The translations under genes and the position numbers were made by a program. A stretch of 64,000 nt of DNA from Erythrobacter sp. F6033 (GTDB taxonomy: Bacteria; Pseudomonadota; Alphaproteobacteria; Sphingomonadales; Sphingomonadaceae): contig NZ_JALKAZ010000001.1 of NCBI RefSeq assembly GCF_023016005.1, forward strand, positions 310,001 through 374,000, written 5' to 3'. Below are positions 25,432 through 33,531 of this stretch, piece after piece (the first letter of the stretch is position 1; each line of letters begins with the position of its first letter). The notes under the pieces were generated by a model, which had not been told where the DNA came from, searched no databases, and worked only from the letters and a program-made list of their open reading frames with translations.

Positions 25432-27614
25432 AGCGTTTGGTGCTCCTCGCAGCAGCAGCGGCACTGTGCACCTTCCCGCACAGTGTCGCCGCTGCTGCAT
25501 CCAATCAGGCTCAAGCAGCACCGACGGAATTGCTGCCGCCGCTATACGCGGCCGAGTTGCTCCGTGCGAAGGCTTTCGTTGATGGGATGATGGAAGAGGG
25601 CCTCGTGGTCCCTCAACCCAAAGATCCGGGCGGAGGCTACACTCACGAGCAGCATAAGCGGAACTACAAAGCGATCTATCTGGGCGGTCAGATCTATCGG
25701 ATTACAGGTGACGAGAAGTATCGCGATTATGTTCGCGATATGCTGCTCGAATATGCCGCAATGTATCCGACCCTTGGCGATCATCCGGCCAAGGCGAACC
25801 AGAATGTTGGTCGCCTGTTCTGGCAGGTTTTAAACGATGCCATGTGGCTCGTTCACGCGGTGCAGGGATATGGCGACATCCGCGATGGCCTGTCCCAGGC
25901 TGACCGGGATGCGATTGATAATAATGTCTTCCGGCCTGCAGTGAAATTCCTCTCTGTCGATTCCGGGCGGACCTTCAATCGCATACACAACCATGCGACT
26001 TGGGCGACAGCCGGCGTGGGCATGACTGGCTATCTGCTCGGCGATCAAGACATGGTCGACATCGCTTTGCTTGGCAGTGACAAGAGCGGCGAAACCGGCT
26101 TTCTGCGGCAGACCGAGCTGCTTTTTTCACCCGATGGTTATTATACCGAAGGCCCCTATTATCAACGCTTTGCATTGCTGCCGTTCCTGGTGTTTGCCGA
26201 TGCTATCGAGCGGAATGAGCCAGAGCGTAAGATATTCGAGCACCGCGACGGTATCCTGCTGAAGGCGCTGCGCACCACTGTGCAGCTAAGCTATCGCGGG
26301 TACTTCTTCCCGTTCAATGACGCGATCCGCGACAAGAGCTTGAAAACGGCGGAGCTCTATGATGGCATCGCCATCGCTTATGCGCAGACGGGCGATCCCT
26401 CGCTATTGTCAGTAGCTGAATTTCAGGATCGCACTGTTCTGAGCAAGAACGGCATGATGGTTGCCAGCGATCTGGCTGCAGGCAAAGCGAAGCCGTTTCC
26501 TTTCAAATCGCTTCTTCTATCTGATGGCCCTGAGGGAATGCAGGGCGCTGTTGCTGTGCTGCGCGATGGTCCTACCAATGACGAAGGAGAGCCTTCGACA
26601 GCTTTGATCGCGAAGAACACGTCGCAGGGCATGGGCCATGGCCACTTCGATAAACTTGCCTGGCAGATGTACGATAATGGCAACGAGATCGTGCGCGATT
26701 ATGGTGCGGCTCGTTTCCTGAACATCGTTGCAAAAGAAGGCGGCCGTTATCTCCCGGAAAACGAGACATGGGCGAAGTCATCCATCGCGCACAATACTCT
26801 CGTTGTTGATGAGAAGAGCCACTTTGATGGCGACGTAAAGCTTGCGAGCGCCAAGGCCCCGAGCCAGCTTTACTTCTCTGACGCCGAAGGCCTGCAGGTA
26901 TCGAGCGGACGGATCACTGAAGCTTATCCCGGCGTCCTGATGCAGCGCACGCTGATCGTACCGGACATCCCCGGGCTCGAAGCACCCGTCGTGCTCGATC
27001 TGGTGCGCGGGCGCAGCCGTGATGCGCATCAATACGATTTGCCGCTGCACTATAGCGGGCACATCATGGAGTTCGATTTCCCCGTTGAGAGCAACGTAGC
27101 GGAGCGGCCTGTGCTGGGTGAGGCCAATGGCTATCAGCATATCTGGGTCGATGCCGAGGCCGAGCTTGACGATGGCAAAGGCGCGCTCACCTGGATTCTC
27201 GACGGCCGTTTCTACACCTATCGCTTCGTAGGAAACGGACCGCTCAATGTGGTGCTTGGCGAAACCGGCGCGAACGATCCGAGCTTTAACTTGCGGCGTG
27301 AGCCGCTGATCATGCTTCGCGCAGAGCGTGAGAACGGTCAGGCAAGCTTTGCCAGCCTTCTTGAAGCACACGGCAAATATGATGGCGCGGCAGAGCAAAC
27401 CGTTGCGAGCCGCAGCCGTATTGCAGACCTCGACCATGCTTGGGTCGAAGGTTTTGATATTGTGCGTCTGACCCTGAAATCAGGGCAGCGCTTTGCGATT
27501 GCAGTGTCGCACCAATCCGATCCTGAGATGGCGCACAGCGTCACGCTCGATGGCGAGACAATCGCCTGGGCCGGATTTGCCGCTGTGGTTGCTCTCACCG
27601 GAGAGGGGAATTAA
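25428..27614 (+). CDS. Oligoalginate lyase, polysaccharide lyase family 17
   Basis: A 728-residue exolyase expected to turn alginate oligomers into unsaturated monomer (DEH precursor). The signal peptide ends near HSVAAAA. An alpha/alpha barrel covers about 35-370 with the active-site Asn-His at about 188-189 (RIHNHATW) and the Tyr-rich GYYTEGPYYQRF at about 237-248. A heparinase II/III-like beta-sheet domain follows, with GHGHFDKLAWQMY, where the His residues are the usual zinc or active-site region. Length and order match Alg17C-type enzymes. It is in one operon with PL6 upstream (4-base overlap) and kdgF three bases downstream. Confidence 0.92.
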   Translation: MKRLVLLAAAAALCTFPHSVAAAASNQAQAAPTELLPPLYAAELLRAKAFVDGMMEEGLVVPQPKDPGGGYTHEQHKRNYKAIYLGGQIYRITGDEKYRDYVRDMLLEYAAMYPTLGDHPAKANQNVGRLFWQVLNDAMWLVHAVQGYGDIRDGLSQADRDAIDNNVFRPAVKFLSVDSGRTFNRIHNHATWATAGVGMTGYLLGDQDMVDIALLGSDKSGETGFLRQTELLFSPDGYYTEGPYYQRFALLPFLVFADAIERNEPERKIFEHRDGILLKALRTTVQLSYRGYFFPFNDAIRDKSLKTAELYDGIAIAYAQTGDPSLLSVAEFQDRTVLSKNGMMVASDLAAGKAKPFPFKSLLLSDGPEGMQGAVAVLRDGPTNDEGEPSTALIAKNTSQGMGHGHFDKLAWQMYDNGNEIVRDYGAARFLNIVAKEGGRYLPENETWAKSSIAHNTLVVDEKSHFDGDVKLASAKAPSQLYFSDAEGLQVSSGRITEAYPGVLMQRTLIVPDIPGLEAPVVLDLVRGRSRDAHQYDLPLHYSGHIMEFDFPVESNVAERPVLGEANGYQHIWVDAEAELDDGKGALTWILDGRFYTYRFVGNGPLNVVLGETGANDPSFNLRREPLIMLRAERENGQASFASLLEAHGKYDGAAEQTVASRSRIADLDHAWVEGFDIVRLTLKSGQRFAIAVSHQSDPEMAHSVTLDGETIAWAGFAAVVALTGEGN

Positions 27615-27617
27615 ATC

Positions 27618-27980
27618 ATGGCAACACTGATAAGTGCTTCCAGTCCGGCCTTTGTGGTCGCGGGCGAGACGCCCAGGGAAGATCTCGGGGGCGGCATCAC
27701 CCGCCAAATCCTCGGCTACGGCCCAGAGATCATGATCGTGCGGGTGTGGTTTGATAAAGGCGCAGTCGGCGACGTGCATTCGCACCGCCATAGCCAATCG
27801 ACCTATGTCGAAAGCGGCGAGTTTGAAGTCTTCATCGACGGTGAAAAGCGTGTGCTTGGCGCTGGTGACAGCTTCTACATCGCCCCGCATCTGGACCACG
27901 GCGCAGTGTGCCTCAAGGACGGGGTGCTGATCGATACATTCAGCCCGGCACGCGAAGACTTTTTGGGCGAGGGGAACTAA
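27618..27980 (+). CDS. kdgF: KdgF-type cupin, uronate linearisation
   Basis: A 120-residue single-domain cupin. KdgF enzymes open unsaturated uronate monomers to the linear keto form (DEH). Visible are the N-terminal GGGITRQILGYG, the motif MIVRVWFDKGAVGDVHSHRH with metal-ligand histidines, Glu in YVESGEFEVFIDG, and the later His in APHLDHG. It has no signal peptide, so it acts in the cytoplasm or after import. It sits between the lyases and the importer, the place expected for this step. Confidence 0.88.
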   Translation: MATLISASSPAFVVAGETPREDLGGGITRQILGYGPEIMIVRVWFDKGAVGDVHSHRHSQSTYVESGEFEVFIDGEKRVLGAGDSFYIAPHLDHGAVCLKDGVLIDTFSPAREDFLGEGN

Positions 27981-27982
27981 TT

Positions 27983-29254
27983 ATGCTGCGTTATGGGATC
28001 GTCATCCTCGTCGCTATTGCCACGGTCATCAACTACATTGACCGCGGTGCCTTGGGCTTTTTGTGGCCAGAGATTTCAAAAGATCTTGAGCTGACCGAGC
28101 TCGATTATGCGATCATTCTGAACGTCTTCACCTTCGCTTATGCGTTTGGTCAATCGCTGTTCGGCAAGATCTTCGACTGGATCGGAACGCGGCTTGGCTT
28201 TGTCCTGTCGATCGTCGTTTGGTCCGCAGCGACCATGCTGCACGCGGTCGCAACTGGCTTGACCAGTTTTGCAGTGTTCCGCGCGCTTTTGGGCGTGTCG
28301 GAGGCGGGCAACTGGCCCGGCGCGACAAAGGCGAATGCTGAATGGTTCCCGATCAATGAACGCGCGCTTGCGCAGGGTATCTTTAACTCGGGCGCCGCCA
28401 TTGGCGGCATTGTTTCTGCGCCGATTATCGGATTGTTATTTGTATGGCTTGGCAGCTGGCAGGCGACCTTCATCGCGATCGGTGCGCTTGGCTTCTTGTG
28501 GCTTGTCCCATGGCTGATCGTCTACAAAAGCGGCCCCGATGCGCACCCTTGGATCAGCGAGAAAGAACGCGAGTACATCCTTACCGGTCAGCGTAACGTC
28601 GAGACGAATGAAGTTGCAGATTACGCGCCTTCGACCGGCGAGATCCTTAGCCGTAAGGAAAGCTGGGGCGTTATCATGGCCAGCTTCTTCCTTGATCCGA
28701 TCTGGTGGCTCTTCGTGGGCTGGCTTCCGATCTATCTCTTTAAAACCTACGGCTTCGGCGTGGAAGAAATCGCAGTCTATGCGTGGATTCCATATGTCGG
28801 CGCGATGTTCGGTGCATGGTTCGGCGGCTTGCTCGCTGGCAACCGTATCAAGTCGGGCTGGACAGTGAACCGGACGCGAAAGACTGTGATCGGTCTTGGC
28901 GGTGTGATCATGCTCGGCTCGCTGCTCGCGACCACACAGGCAAGCACACCGCTGGTGGCGGTGCTTATGATGGCGGTGATCTTGTTTGGTTTCCAAACGG
29001 CTGTTGGCAACATCCAGACACTGCCCAGTGACTTCTACAGCGGTAAGTCTGTAGGCACTCTCGCTGGTTTTGCTGGCACGGCTGCGAAGCTCGCTGTGGT
29101 CATGCTGAACTTCCTGATCCCGGTCATCACCGTGAATAGCTATGCGCCTGCCTTTATTGTTGGCGCCGGCCTTGCGATCATGACCGTGCTTTCGGTGTTG
29201 ATCCTGTGTCCAGAAATCAAACCGCTCAAACCAACTCAACCCAAAACGGCTTAA
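27983..29254 (+). CDS. MFS transporter, hexuronate/anion-cation (ACS) type
   Basis: A 423-residue permease with about 12 membrane segments. It begins MLRYGIVILVAIATVINYID, with the ACS-family signature RALLGVSEAGNWPGATKANAE and NSGAAIGGIVSAPIIG typical of ExuT-like uptake systems. It most likely imports the uronate monomer across the inner membrane. The start at 27983 follows the kdgF stop by two bases, with GAGGGGAA before it; the longer frame inside kdgF is rejected. It is co-transcribed with the lyases. Confidence 0.88.
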   Translation: MLRYGIVILVAIATVINYIDRGALGFLWPEISKDLELTELDYAIILNVFTFAYAFGQSLFGKIFDWIGTRLGFVLSIVVWSAATMLHAVATGLTSFAVFRALLGVSEAGNWPGATKANAEWFPINERALAQGIFNSGAAIGGIVSAPIIGLLFVWLGSWQATFIAIGALGFLWLVPWLIVYKSGPDAHPWISEKEREYILTGQRNVETNEVADYAPSTGEILSRKESWGVIMASFFLDPIWWLFVGWLPIYLFKTYGFGVEEIAVYAWIPYVGAMFGAWFGGLLAGNRIKSGWTVNRTRKTVIGLGGVIMLGSLLATTQASTPLVAVLMMAVILFGFQTAVGNIQTLPSDFYSGKSVGTLAGFAGTAAKLAVVMLNFLIPVITVNSYAPAFIVGAGLAIMTVLSVLILCPEIKPLKPTQPKTA

Positions 29255-29285
29255 GGCCACGCATATTCCTAAAAGGGGAAACTAG

Positions 29286-30041
29286 ATGAAATTTGCAGGC
29301 AAAGTGGCAGTGGTAACCGGCGGTAGCCGTGACATCGGCCGCGCTATCTGTGTGAAACTGGCCAGCGAAGGTGCCAATGTTGTTGTGAACTACAACAGCA
29401 ACGAAGCGGATGCCGACGCAACGCTCGCAGCGATCGAAGCTGCGGGCGGAGGCAAGGGTATCAAGGTGAAAGCAGACGTTACCAAATCTGCTGACGTTGC
29501 AGCTCTTGTCGCGGCGACCCGCGAAGCATTCGGCGACAGCATCGACATCCTGGTCAACAATGCTGGCGGTCTCGTGGCTCGCAAGACGCTTTCCGAAATG
29601 GATGAAGAGTTCTTCAATTTCGTCATGCAGCTCAACGTCACGTCAACTTTCATGGCCACACAGGCTGTCGCTCCGCATATGGGCGAAGGCAGCGCAATCG
29701 TGAACCTCGCTTCGCTTGCTGGCCGTGATGGCGGCGGTGGCGGTGCATCTGCTTATGCCACATCGAAAGGCGCCGTGATGACCTTTACCCGCGCAATGGC
29801 GAAAGAGCTGGGGCCTAAGGGCATCCGCGTGAACGCGCTTTGCCCGGGCATGATTGCGACCGCTTTCCATGACAAGTTTACGCCAGACGCTGCGCGCGAA
29901 AATGTCGCCAACAGCACTCCGTTGAAGCGTCAGGGTCGCGCCGAAGAGACAGCCGATGCTGTCGCGTATCTGGCGTCTGACGAAGCATCGTTCATCAACG
30001 GTGCGAATGTCGATATCAATGGCGGCCTTGCTTACTCGTAA
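29286..30041 (+). CDS. SDR oxidoreductase, probable DEH reductase
   Basis: A 251-residue short-chain dehydrogenase. It has the nucleotide-binding motif TGGSRDIG (11-18), NNAG (91-94), and the catalytic Ser143, Tyr157 and Lys161 (YATSK). In alginate operons this position is held by the reductase turning DEH (4-deoxy-L-erythro-5-hexoseulose uronate) into 2-keto-3-deoxygluconate, as with Sphingomonas A1-R. The cofactor preference cannot be read with certainty. AAAGGGGAAA lies before the ATG, and it is 31 bases after the transporter. The SDR family is firm; the substrate comes from context. Confidence 0.82.
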   Translation: MKFAGKVAVVTGGSRDIGRAICVKLASEGANVVVNYNSNEADADATLAAIEAAGGGKGIKVKADVTKSADVAALVAATREAFGDSIDILVNNAGGLVARKTLSEMDEEFFNFVMQLNVTSTFMATQAVAPHMGEGSAIVNLASLAGRDGGGGGASAYATSKGAVMTFTRAMAKELGPKGIRVNALCPGMIATAFHDKFTPDAARENVANSTPLKRQGRAEETADAVAYLASDEASFINGANVDINGGLAYS

Positions 30042-30150
30042 GACCACCAAACGATCCGCGCTGTTCACGCAGCGCCATAATCAATGCACTCATATTGGCG
30101 CGCGGGGCGGGCAATAGCCTCTCTGCGCGCTCTAAAAGGAGCACCTCCCC

Positions 30151-31182
30151 ATGACCGATTTTCTTTCCTTTGGTGAAATCATGCTGCGGCTGAAAACGCC
30201 GGGGCATCAGCGTTTCTTCCAGTCTCACGAGTTCGAAGCGACCTTTGGCGGCGGCGAGGCAAATGTCGCTGTGGCGCTTTCAAACTATGGTCTGGATGCA
30301 GGCTTTGTCAGCGCGCTGCCCGATAACGACATCGGCGAGAACGCGATCATGGAGCTGCGCAAATTCGGCGTGGACACAGCCCATGTCAGCCGTTCTGGTG
30401 ACCGTGTCGGGATTTACTTCCTTGAGACCGGATCAAACCAGCGTCCATCCAAAGTGGTCTATGACCGTGCAAACTCTTCGATCTGCAATGCCGCGATGGA
30501 CGAGTTCGATTGGCCGACCATTTTCAAAGGCGCAAAATGGCTTCACATCACCGGTATCACGCCGGCGCTAAGCCAGTCGGCTGCTGACCTGTCGATGGCC
30601 TGTGTGAAGGCGGCGAAGGAGGCAGGCGTGACCGTTTCATGCGACTTCAACTTCCGCGGCAAGCTCTGGAAATACGGCAAGACCGCGCCCGAGGTGATGC
30701 GTGAGCTGGTGAAGTATGTCGATGTTGGCATCGCGAACGAGGAAGACTGCCAGAAGTCGCTCGATATCAGCGTCGATGTGGACGTCGAAAGCGGCGAACT
30801 CGACACAGCCAAATACGAAGCGCTGGGCCAGAAGGTCCTGGATATCTATCCAAACATGCACACGATCGCGATTACGCTGCGTGAGAGCCTGAGCGCGGAC
30901 CGCAACAATTGGTCGGCCTGTCTGCGCACCCGCGATGATGGGTTCAAACTCTCCAAGAAGTACGAGCTGACCGATATCGTCGACCGTGTTGGTGGCGGTG
31001 ACAGCTTTGCCTCTGCGTTGATCTACGGGCTCAACGCCTACGAAGACCGTCAGCAGAGCCTTGAATTTGCGGTGGCAGCCAGCGCGCTCAAGCACACTAT
31101 CATGGGCGATTTTAACCGGGTCACCGTGCCAGAGGTCGAAAAGCTTATGTCAGGTGATGGCTCAGGACGCGTCCAGCGGTGA
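30151..31182 (+). CDS. kdgK: 2-keto-3-deoxygluconate kinase
   Basis: A 343-residue PfkB-family kinase phosphorylating KDG to KDPG, the last alginate-specific step here. It starts [18 protein letters not shown], typical for KDG kinases, with [15 protein letters not shown] as PfkB signature 1 and [16 protein letters not shown] with the catalytic Asp as signature 2. Slightly longer than usual, with an acidic insert around [19 protein letters not shown] precedes the ATG. The KDPG aldolase (eda) needed to finish the pathway is not in the window. Confidence 0.88.
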   Translation: MTDFLSFGEIMLRLKTPGHQRFFQSHEFEATFGGGEANVAVALSNYGLDAGFVSALPDNDIGENAIMELRKFGVDTAHVSRSGDRVGIYFLETGSNQRPSKVVYDRANSSICNAAMDEFDWPTIFKGAKWLHITGITPALSQSAADLSMACVKAAKEAGVTVSCDFNFRGKLWKYGKTAPEVMRELVKYVDVGIANEEDCQKSLDISVDVDVESGELDTAKYEALGQKVLDIYPNMHTIAITLRESLSADRNNWSACLRTRDDGFKLSKKYELTDIVDRVGGGDSFASALIYGLNAYEDRQQSLEFAVAASALKHTIMGDFNRVTVPEVEKLMSGDGSGRVQR

Positions 31183-31258
31183 TACGCCGTTATCCCAAGA
31201 CGGAATTTAGGCGCTGTTAACCATCAAGTTTAGCCAATATTTACAAGGACCCACGTAG

Positions 31259-31305
31259 TTCTCCTGGTGATCGGGATCATAACACCCCCGTTTGAACCAG
31301 GAGAA
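31259..31305 (+). promoter_or_regulatory. Inverted repeat covering the ribosome-binding site of the repeat protein
   Basis: TTCTCCTGGT at 31259-31268 is the exact complement of ACCAGGAGAA at 31296-31305. The second arm contains the AGGAGAA ribosome-binding site of the GTG start at 31311. The loop is 27 bases. If the arms pair in the mRNA, the site is hidden, so this could be a translational switch or a protein-binding site. Confidence 0.6.
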
Positions 31306-31310
31306 TTAGG

Positions 31311-31826
31311 GTGAAATTGCATAAAGTTGCCGCAGCTGCGGTTTTGGTATCAGGGATGACATCAACCGCTTACGCGCAAGACGCGAATGCTGGTGCTACT
31401 GCCGAAGGTCCTGTTATTCAGGATAGCTTCGATGATAACTCTGACCGCGTTTTCAACGACAGCTTCGACGACAATTCGGAAGTCTACAACGATAGCTTTG
31501 ACGACAATTCAGAGCGCGTTTTCAATGACAGCTTCGATGATCTGTCTGATCACTATAATGGCACCGTTCAAACGCGCAAAAACAGCACGTTTGATGACAA
31601 CGCGGTAGTCGCCGAAGCCACTCTTTCCAACGTCGTAACCGGCGTGGATGTCAGCTATGGCGACATTGAAGATTCGGCGAAGTACGAAAACCGCCTCGTC
31701 AATTCGGGCAACGCGTTCCAGAACTATTCGGGCATCAACGCGCTGAACCAGAACACTGGTGTTGCCGCGTCGCAAAACGCCAACATCTCGATCGCCGTTT
31801 CCGGCGACGGCTTCAATCCAGAGTGA
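31311..31826 (+). CDS. Secreted repeat protein, candidate amyloid subunit of a Fap-like system
   Basis: A 171-residue exported protein (GTG start, signal peptide ending at TAYAQ). Residues 38-83 are four DSFDDNS-type repeats of 11 or 12 residues, with a degenerate fifth near residue 92. The C-terminal part has NAFQNYSGINALNQNTG and ends in alternating polar/hydrophobic residues (ANISIAVSG). A matching C-terminal module occurs in the next protein. Asn/Gln-rich, low-complexity repeats and position before C39 and barrel genes resemble FapB/FapC fibril subunits of Pseudomonas. No direct sequence identity to those is claimed. Confidence 0.72.
   Translation: MKLHKVAAAAVLVSGMTSTAYAQDANAGATAEGPVIQDSFDDNSDRVFNDSFDDNSEVYNDSFDDNSERVFNDSFDDLSDHYNGTVQTRKNSTFDDNAVVAEATLSNVVTGVDVSYGDIEDSAKYENRLVNSGNAFQNYSGINALNQNTGVAASQNANISIAVSGDGFNPE
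31422..31559 (+). repeat. In-frame DSFDDNS repeat array
   Basis: Four units encoding DSFDDNS followed by DRVFN, EVYN, ERVFN and (with Leu for Asn) DHYN. The alternating 12- and 11-residue periods give a 23-residue higher-order repeat. Codons vary between units, so the array has drifted at the DNA level while the protein pattern is kept. Confidence 0.85.
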
Positions 31827-31837
31827 GCCTTGTGACA

Positions 31838-31866
31838 CTTCGCGCCGGAACGGTTCCGGTGCGAAG
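31838..31866 (+). terminator. Intercistronic hairpin, probable leaky terminator or mRNA stabiliser
   Basis: CTTCGCGCCGGAAC pairs with GTTCCGGTGCGAAG (one G-T wobble), giving about 14 pairs with almost no loop. It is followed by GTCTCTCTTTATT. It lies between the repeat protein and the second subunit gene, so it could make the first gene's transcript more abundant than the rest. Confidence 0.65.
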
Positions 31867-31890
31867 GTCTCTCTTTATTGGAGCGAACAT

Positions 31891-32259
31891 ATGAACAAGG
31901 TAAGCACCACTGCTGCTTTCGCCATTGCTGCTTTGCTTGCATCGCCAGCAGTCGCGAAAGAAAAGGCACCGGCTGAAAAGCCTGCTTTCGCTGCGGAGAA
32001 AGTGGTTGATGACAAAGCGCTGGCGAAAATTGCTGGCCGTGAAGACATTAACCAGCTGACACAGTCGGATTCGAACAATTCGGTGACCGGCAACAGTGTT
32101 GGCGACAACAGCCGCACCGGCACTGTTTCGATCAAGGATCAGGCCTTTCAAAACATGAATGGTCTGTCGATCCTGAACGCAAACACCGGCAACAACGTCG
32201 CCATCAACGCGACAATTCAGGTGAACGTGGCGATGCCCCAGGTTGCGGCAGGAAACTGA
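31891..32259 (+). CDS. Second secreted subunit-like protein of the Fap-like cluster
   Basis: A 122-residue exported protein with its signal peptide ending near ASPAVA. A Lys/Glu/Ala-rich segment leads to VVDDKALAKIAG (about 38-49), which resembles a C39 leader. An Asn/Ser/Thr-rich region with TGNSVGDNSRTG follows. The C-terminal module AFQNMNGLSILNANTG, then NVAINATIQVNVAM, matches the end of the preceding protein. GGAG is eight bases before the ATG. It could be the major fibre protein or a nucleator; the order in Fap operons (minor before major) does not settle which. Confidence 0.7.
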   Translation: MNKVSTTAAFAIAALLASPAVAKEKAPAEKPAFAAEKVVDDKALAKIAGREDINQLTQSDSNNSVTGNSVGDNSRTGTVSIKDQAFQNMNGLSILNANTGNNVAINATIQVNVAMPQVAAGN

Positions 32260-32263
32260 TCAA

Positions 32264-32980
32264 GTGAACCGGGGCGTTCTCAAAGCGCTCGGGGCCATTT
32301 GCGCCGCGAGTTTGCTGCCAGCTTGTACGGCTTTGCCGGAAGAGCGGGGACGGCTTGTCATGCAGTCGCATGCAGGCAGCCTGGTATTACAGAATGCCCC
32401 TGTCAGCTTTGCTGAAAAGCGTTACGAAACAGTCGTCCGCCAACAGTTCGATTTCAGCTGTGGTTCCGCGGCGCTCGCAACGCTTCTGACGTACCATTAC
32501 GACCAACCGCAGACTGAAAATGATGTGTTTGGCGGTATGTGGCGTGACGGTGATCAAGAGGCGATCCAACGCCTTGGCTTCTCGTTGCTCGACATGAAAC
32601 GGTTTCTGGCTGCCCAAGGCGTCACGGCCAACGGCTACCGCGTTTCGCTCGATCAGGTTCGCGATTCTGGCACGCCAGGCATCGCTCTGATCGCGCCGAA
32701 CGGATACCGTCATTTCGTGGTCGTGAAGGGCGTCGAAGACGGGTTTGTTCTGGTCGGAGACCCATCCTTGGGTCTTCGCCGAATGGACCGCGAAGAATTC
32801 GAGGAAACGTGGAACGGAGTATACTTCGTTCTTACCGAAGGCGCTGACATCACAGGTCATGCGCTGAACGACGATGCACAGTGGGCGAAGGTCAACGCTT
32901 TCGGACCTGCACACCGGGCGTTTGAACCACTTAGTCGTCAGGCTCTGTCGCTCACCGCGCCGGGCTTCGGGGAATTCTAG
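32264..32980 (+). CDS. C39-family peptidase lipoprotein (FapD-like)
   Basis: A 238-residue exported cysteine peptidase, probably lipid-anchored in the periplasm: the signal ends in the lipobox LLPAC (Cys21). The C39 triad is visible as Cys66 in FDFSCGSAALATLL, His150 in GYRHFVVVKG and Asp166 in VGDPSLG. No ABC transporter domain is attached. FapD of the Pseudomonas functional-amyloid system is such a stand-alone C39 protein. Start: the GTG at 32264 just after the previous stop; a TTG at 32243 is less likely. It probably cuts or matures the secreted subunits, which is inference. Confidence 0.82.
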   Translation: MNRGVLKALGAICAASLLPACTALPEERGRLVMQSHAGSLVLQNAPVSFAEKRYETVVRQQFDFSCGSAALATLLTYHYDQPQTENDVFGGMWRDGDQEAIQRLGFSLLDMKRFLAAQGVTANGYRVSLDQVRDSGTPGIALIAPNGYRHFVVVKGVEDGFVLVGDPSLGLRRMDREEFEETWNGVYFVLTEGADITGHALNDDAQWAKVNAFGPAHRAFEPLSRQALSLTAPGFGEF

Positions 32981-32983
32981 ATT

Positions 32984-33499
32984 ATGCTTTTGAAAAACAT
33001 CTTTCCGATGGCACTCGCGATGCTGGCGTTCCCATCACTGGCCGCAGCCCAATCGCCATTTGGTGATGCTGCGCCTGTGCAGGATGCCGAACTGGCCGAG
33101 CAACGCGGCGGCTTTGTGCTGCCCGGCGGTATCGATATCGGCATTGCGATCACGCAAGAAACCAGCATCAATGGTCAATTGCTGTTTCGCACATCCTACC
33201 GGATTGATGATACCGGCCCCGTGATCAGCGTTGACCGCGTTGGTGACGGAATTTCGGTCACAACCACCGGCGATCCGACGCGGACGCAGCTCAGCGTTGA
33301 AGTTCCCGGAACAGCCGTTTCTCACCTGATCGGGCGGACCACGGGCAGCGTTATTGCAAACACGGCAAATGATCGCACCATCGATACGATCACCACGATT
33401 GATCTCGATCTGTCGAACATGACTGTGGGTTCCGTCGGCTCGCTGTTCCCAAGGCTTGGATCGATTGCTAGGCAAACGGCTGATTTCTCGTTCGATTGA
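32984..33499 (+). CDS. Small secreted protein with GG-like propeptide, Fap cluster
   Basis: A 171-residue exported protein. The signal peptide ends at SLAAAQ; a short pro-segment follows, ending PVQDAELAEQRGG near residue 43, aligned in form to VVDDKALAKIAG of the previous subunit. The mature part is rich in Thr, Ile, Asp and Gly, with beta-like alternation (SVDRVGDGISVTTTG), and has no cysteine. It is three bases after the C39 gene. By position it corresponds to FapE, a minor fibre component, but I see no diagnostic identity. Confidence 0.65.
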   Translation: MLLKNIFPMALAMLAFPSLAAAQSPFGDAAPVQDAELAEQRGGFVLPGGIDIGIAITQETSINGQLLFRTSYRIDDTGPVISVDRVGDGISVTTTGDPTRTQLSVEVPGTAVSHLIGRTTGSVIANTANDRTIDTITTIDLDLSNMTVGSVGSLFPRLGSIARQTADFSFD

Positions 33500-33531
33500 C
33501 GAACGTTTAAGCGGTCTGAAGGATTTGCCAA

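Noticed and set aside
31311..31826. A calcium-binding RTX or dockerin reading of the DSFDDNS repeats
   Set aside because: The acidic repeats lack the Gly spacing of RTX nonapeptides and the helical context of dockerins; there is no type I exporter beside it.
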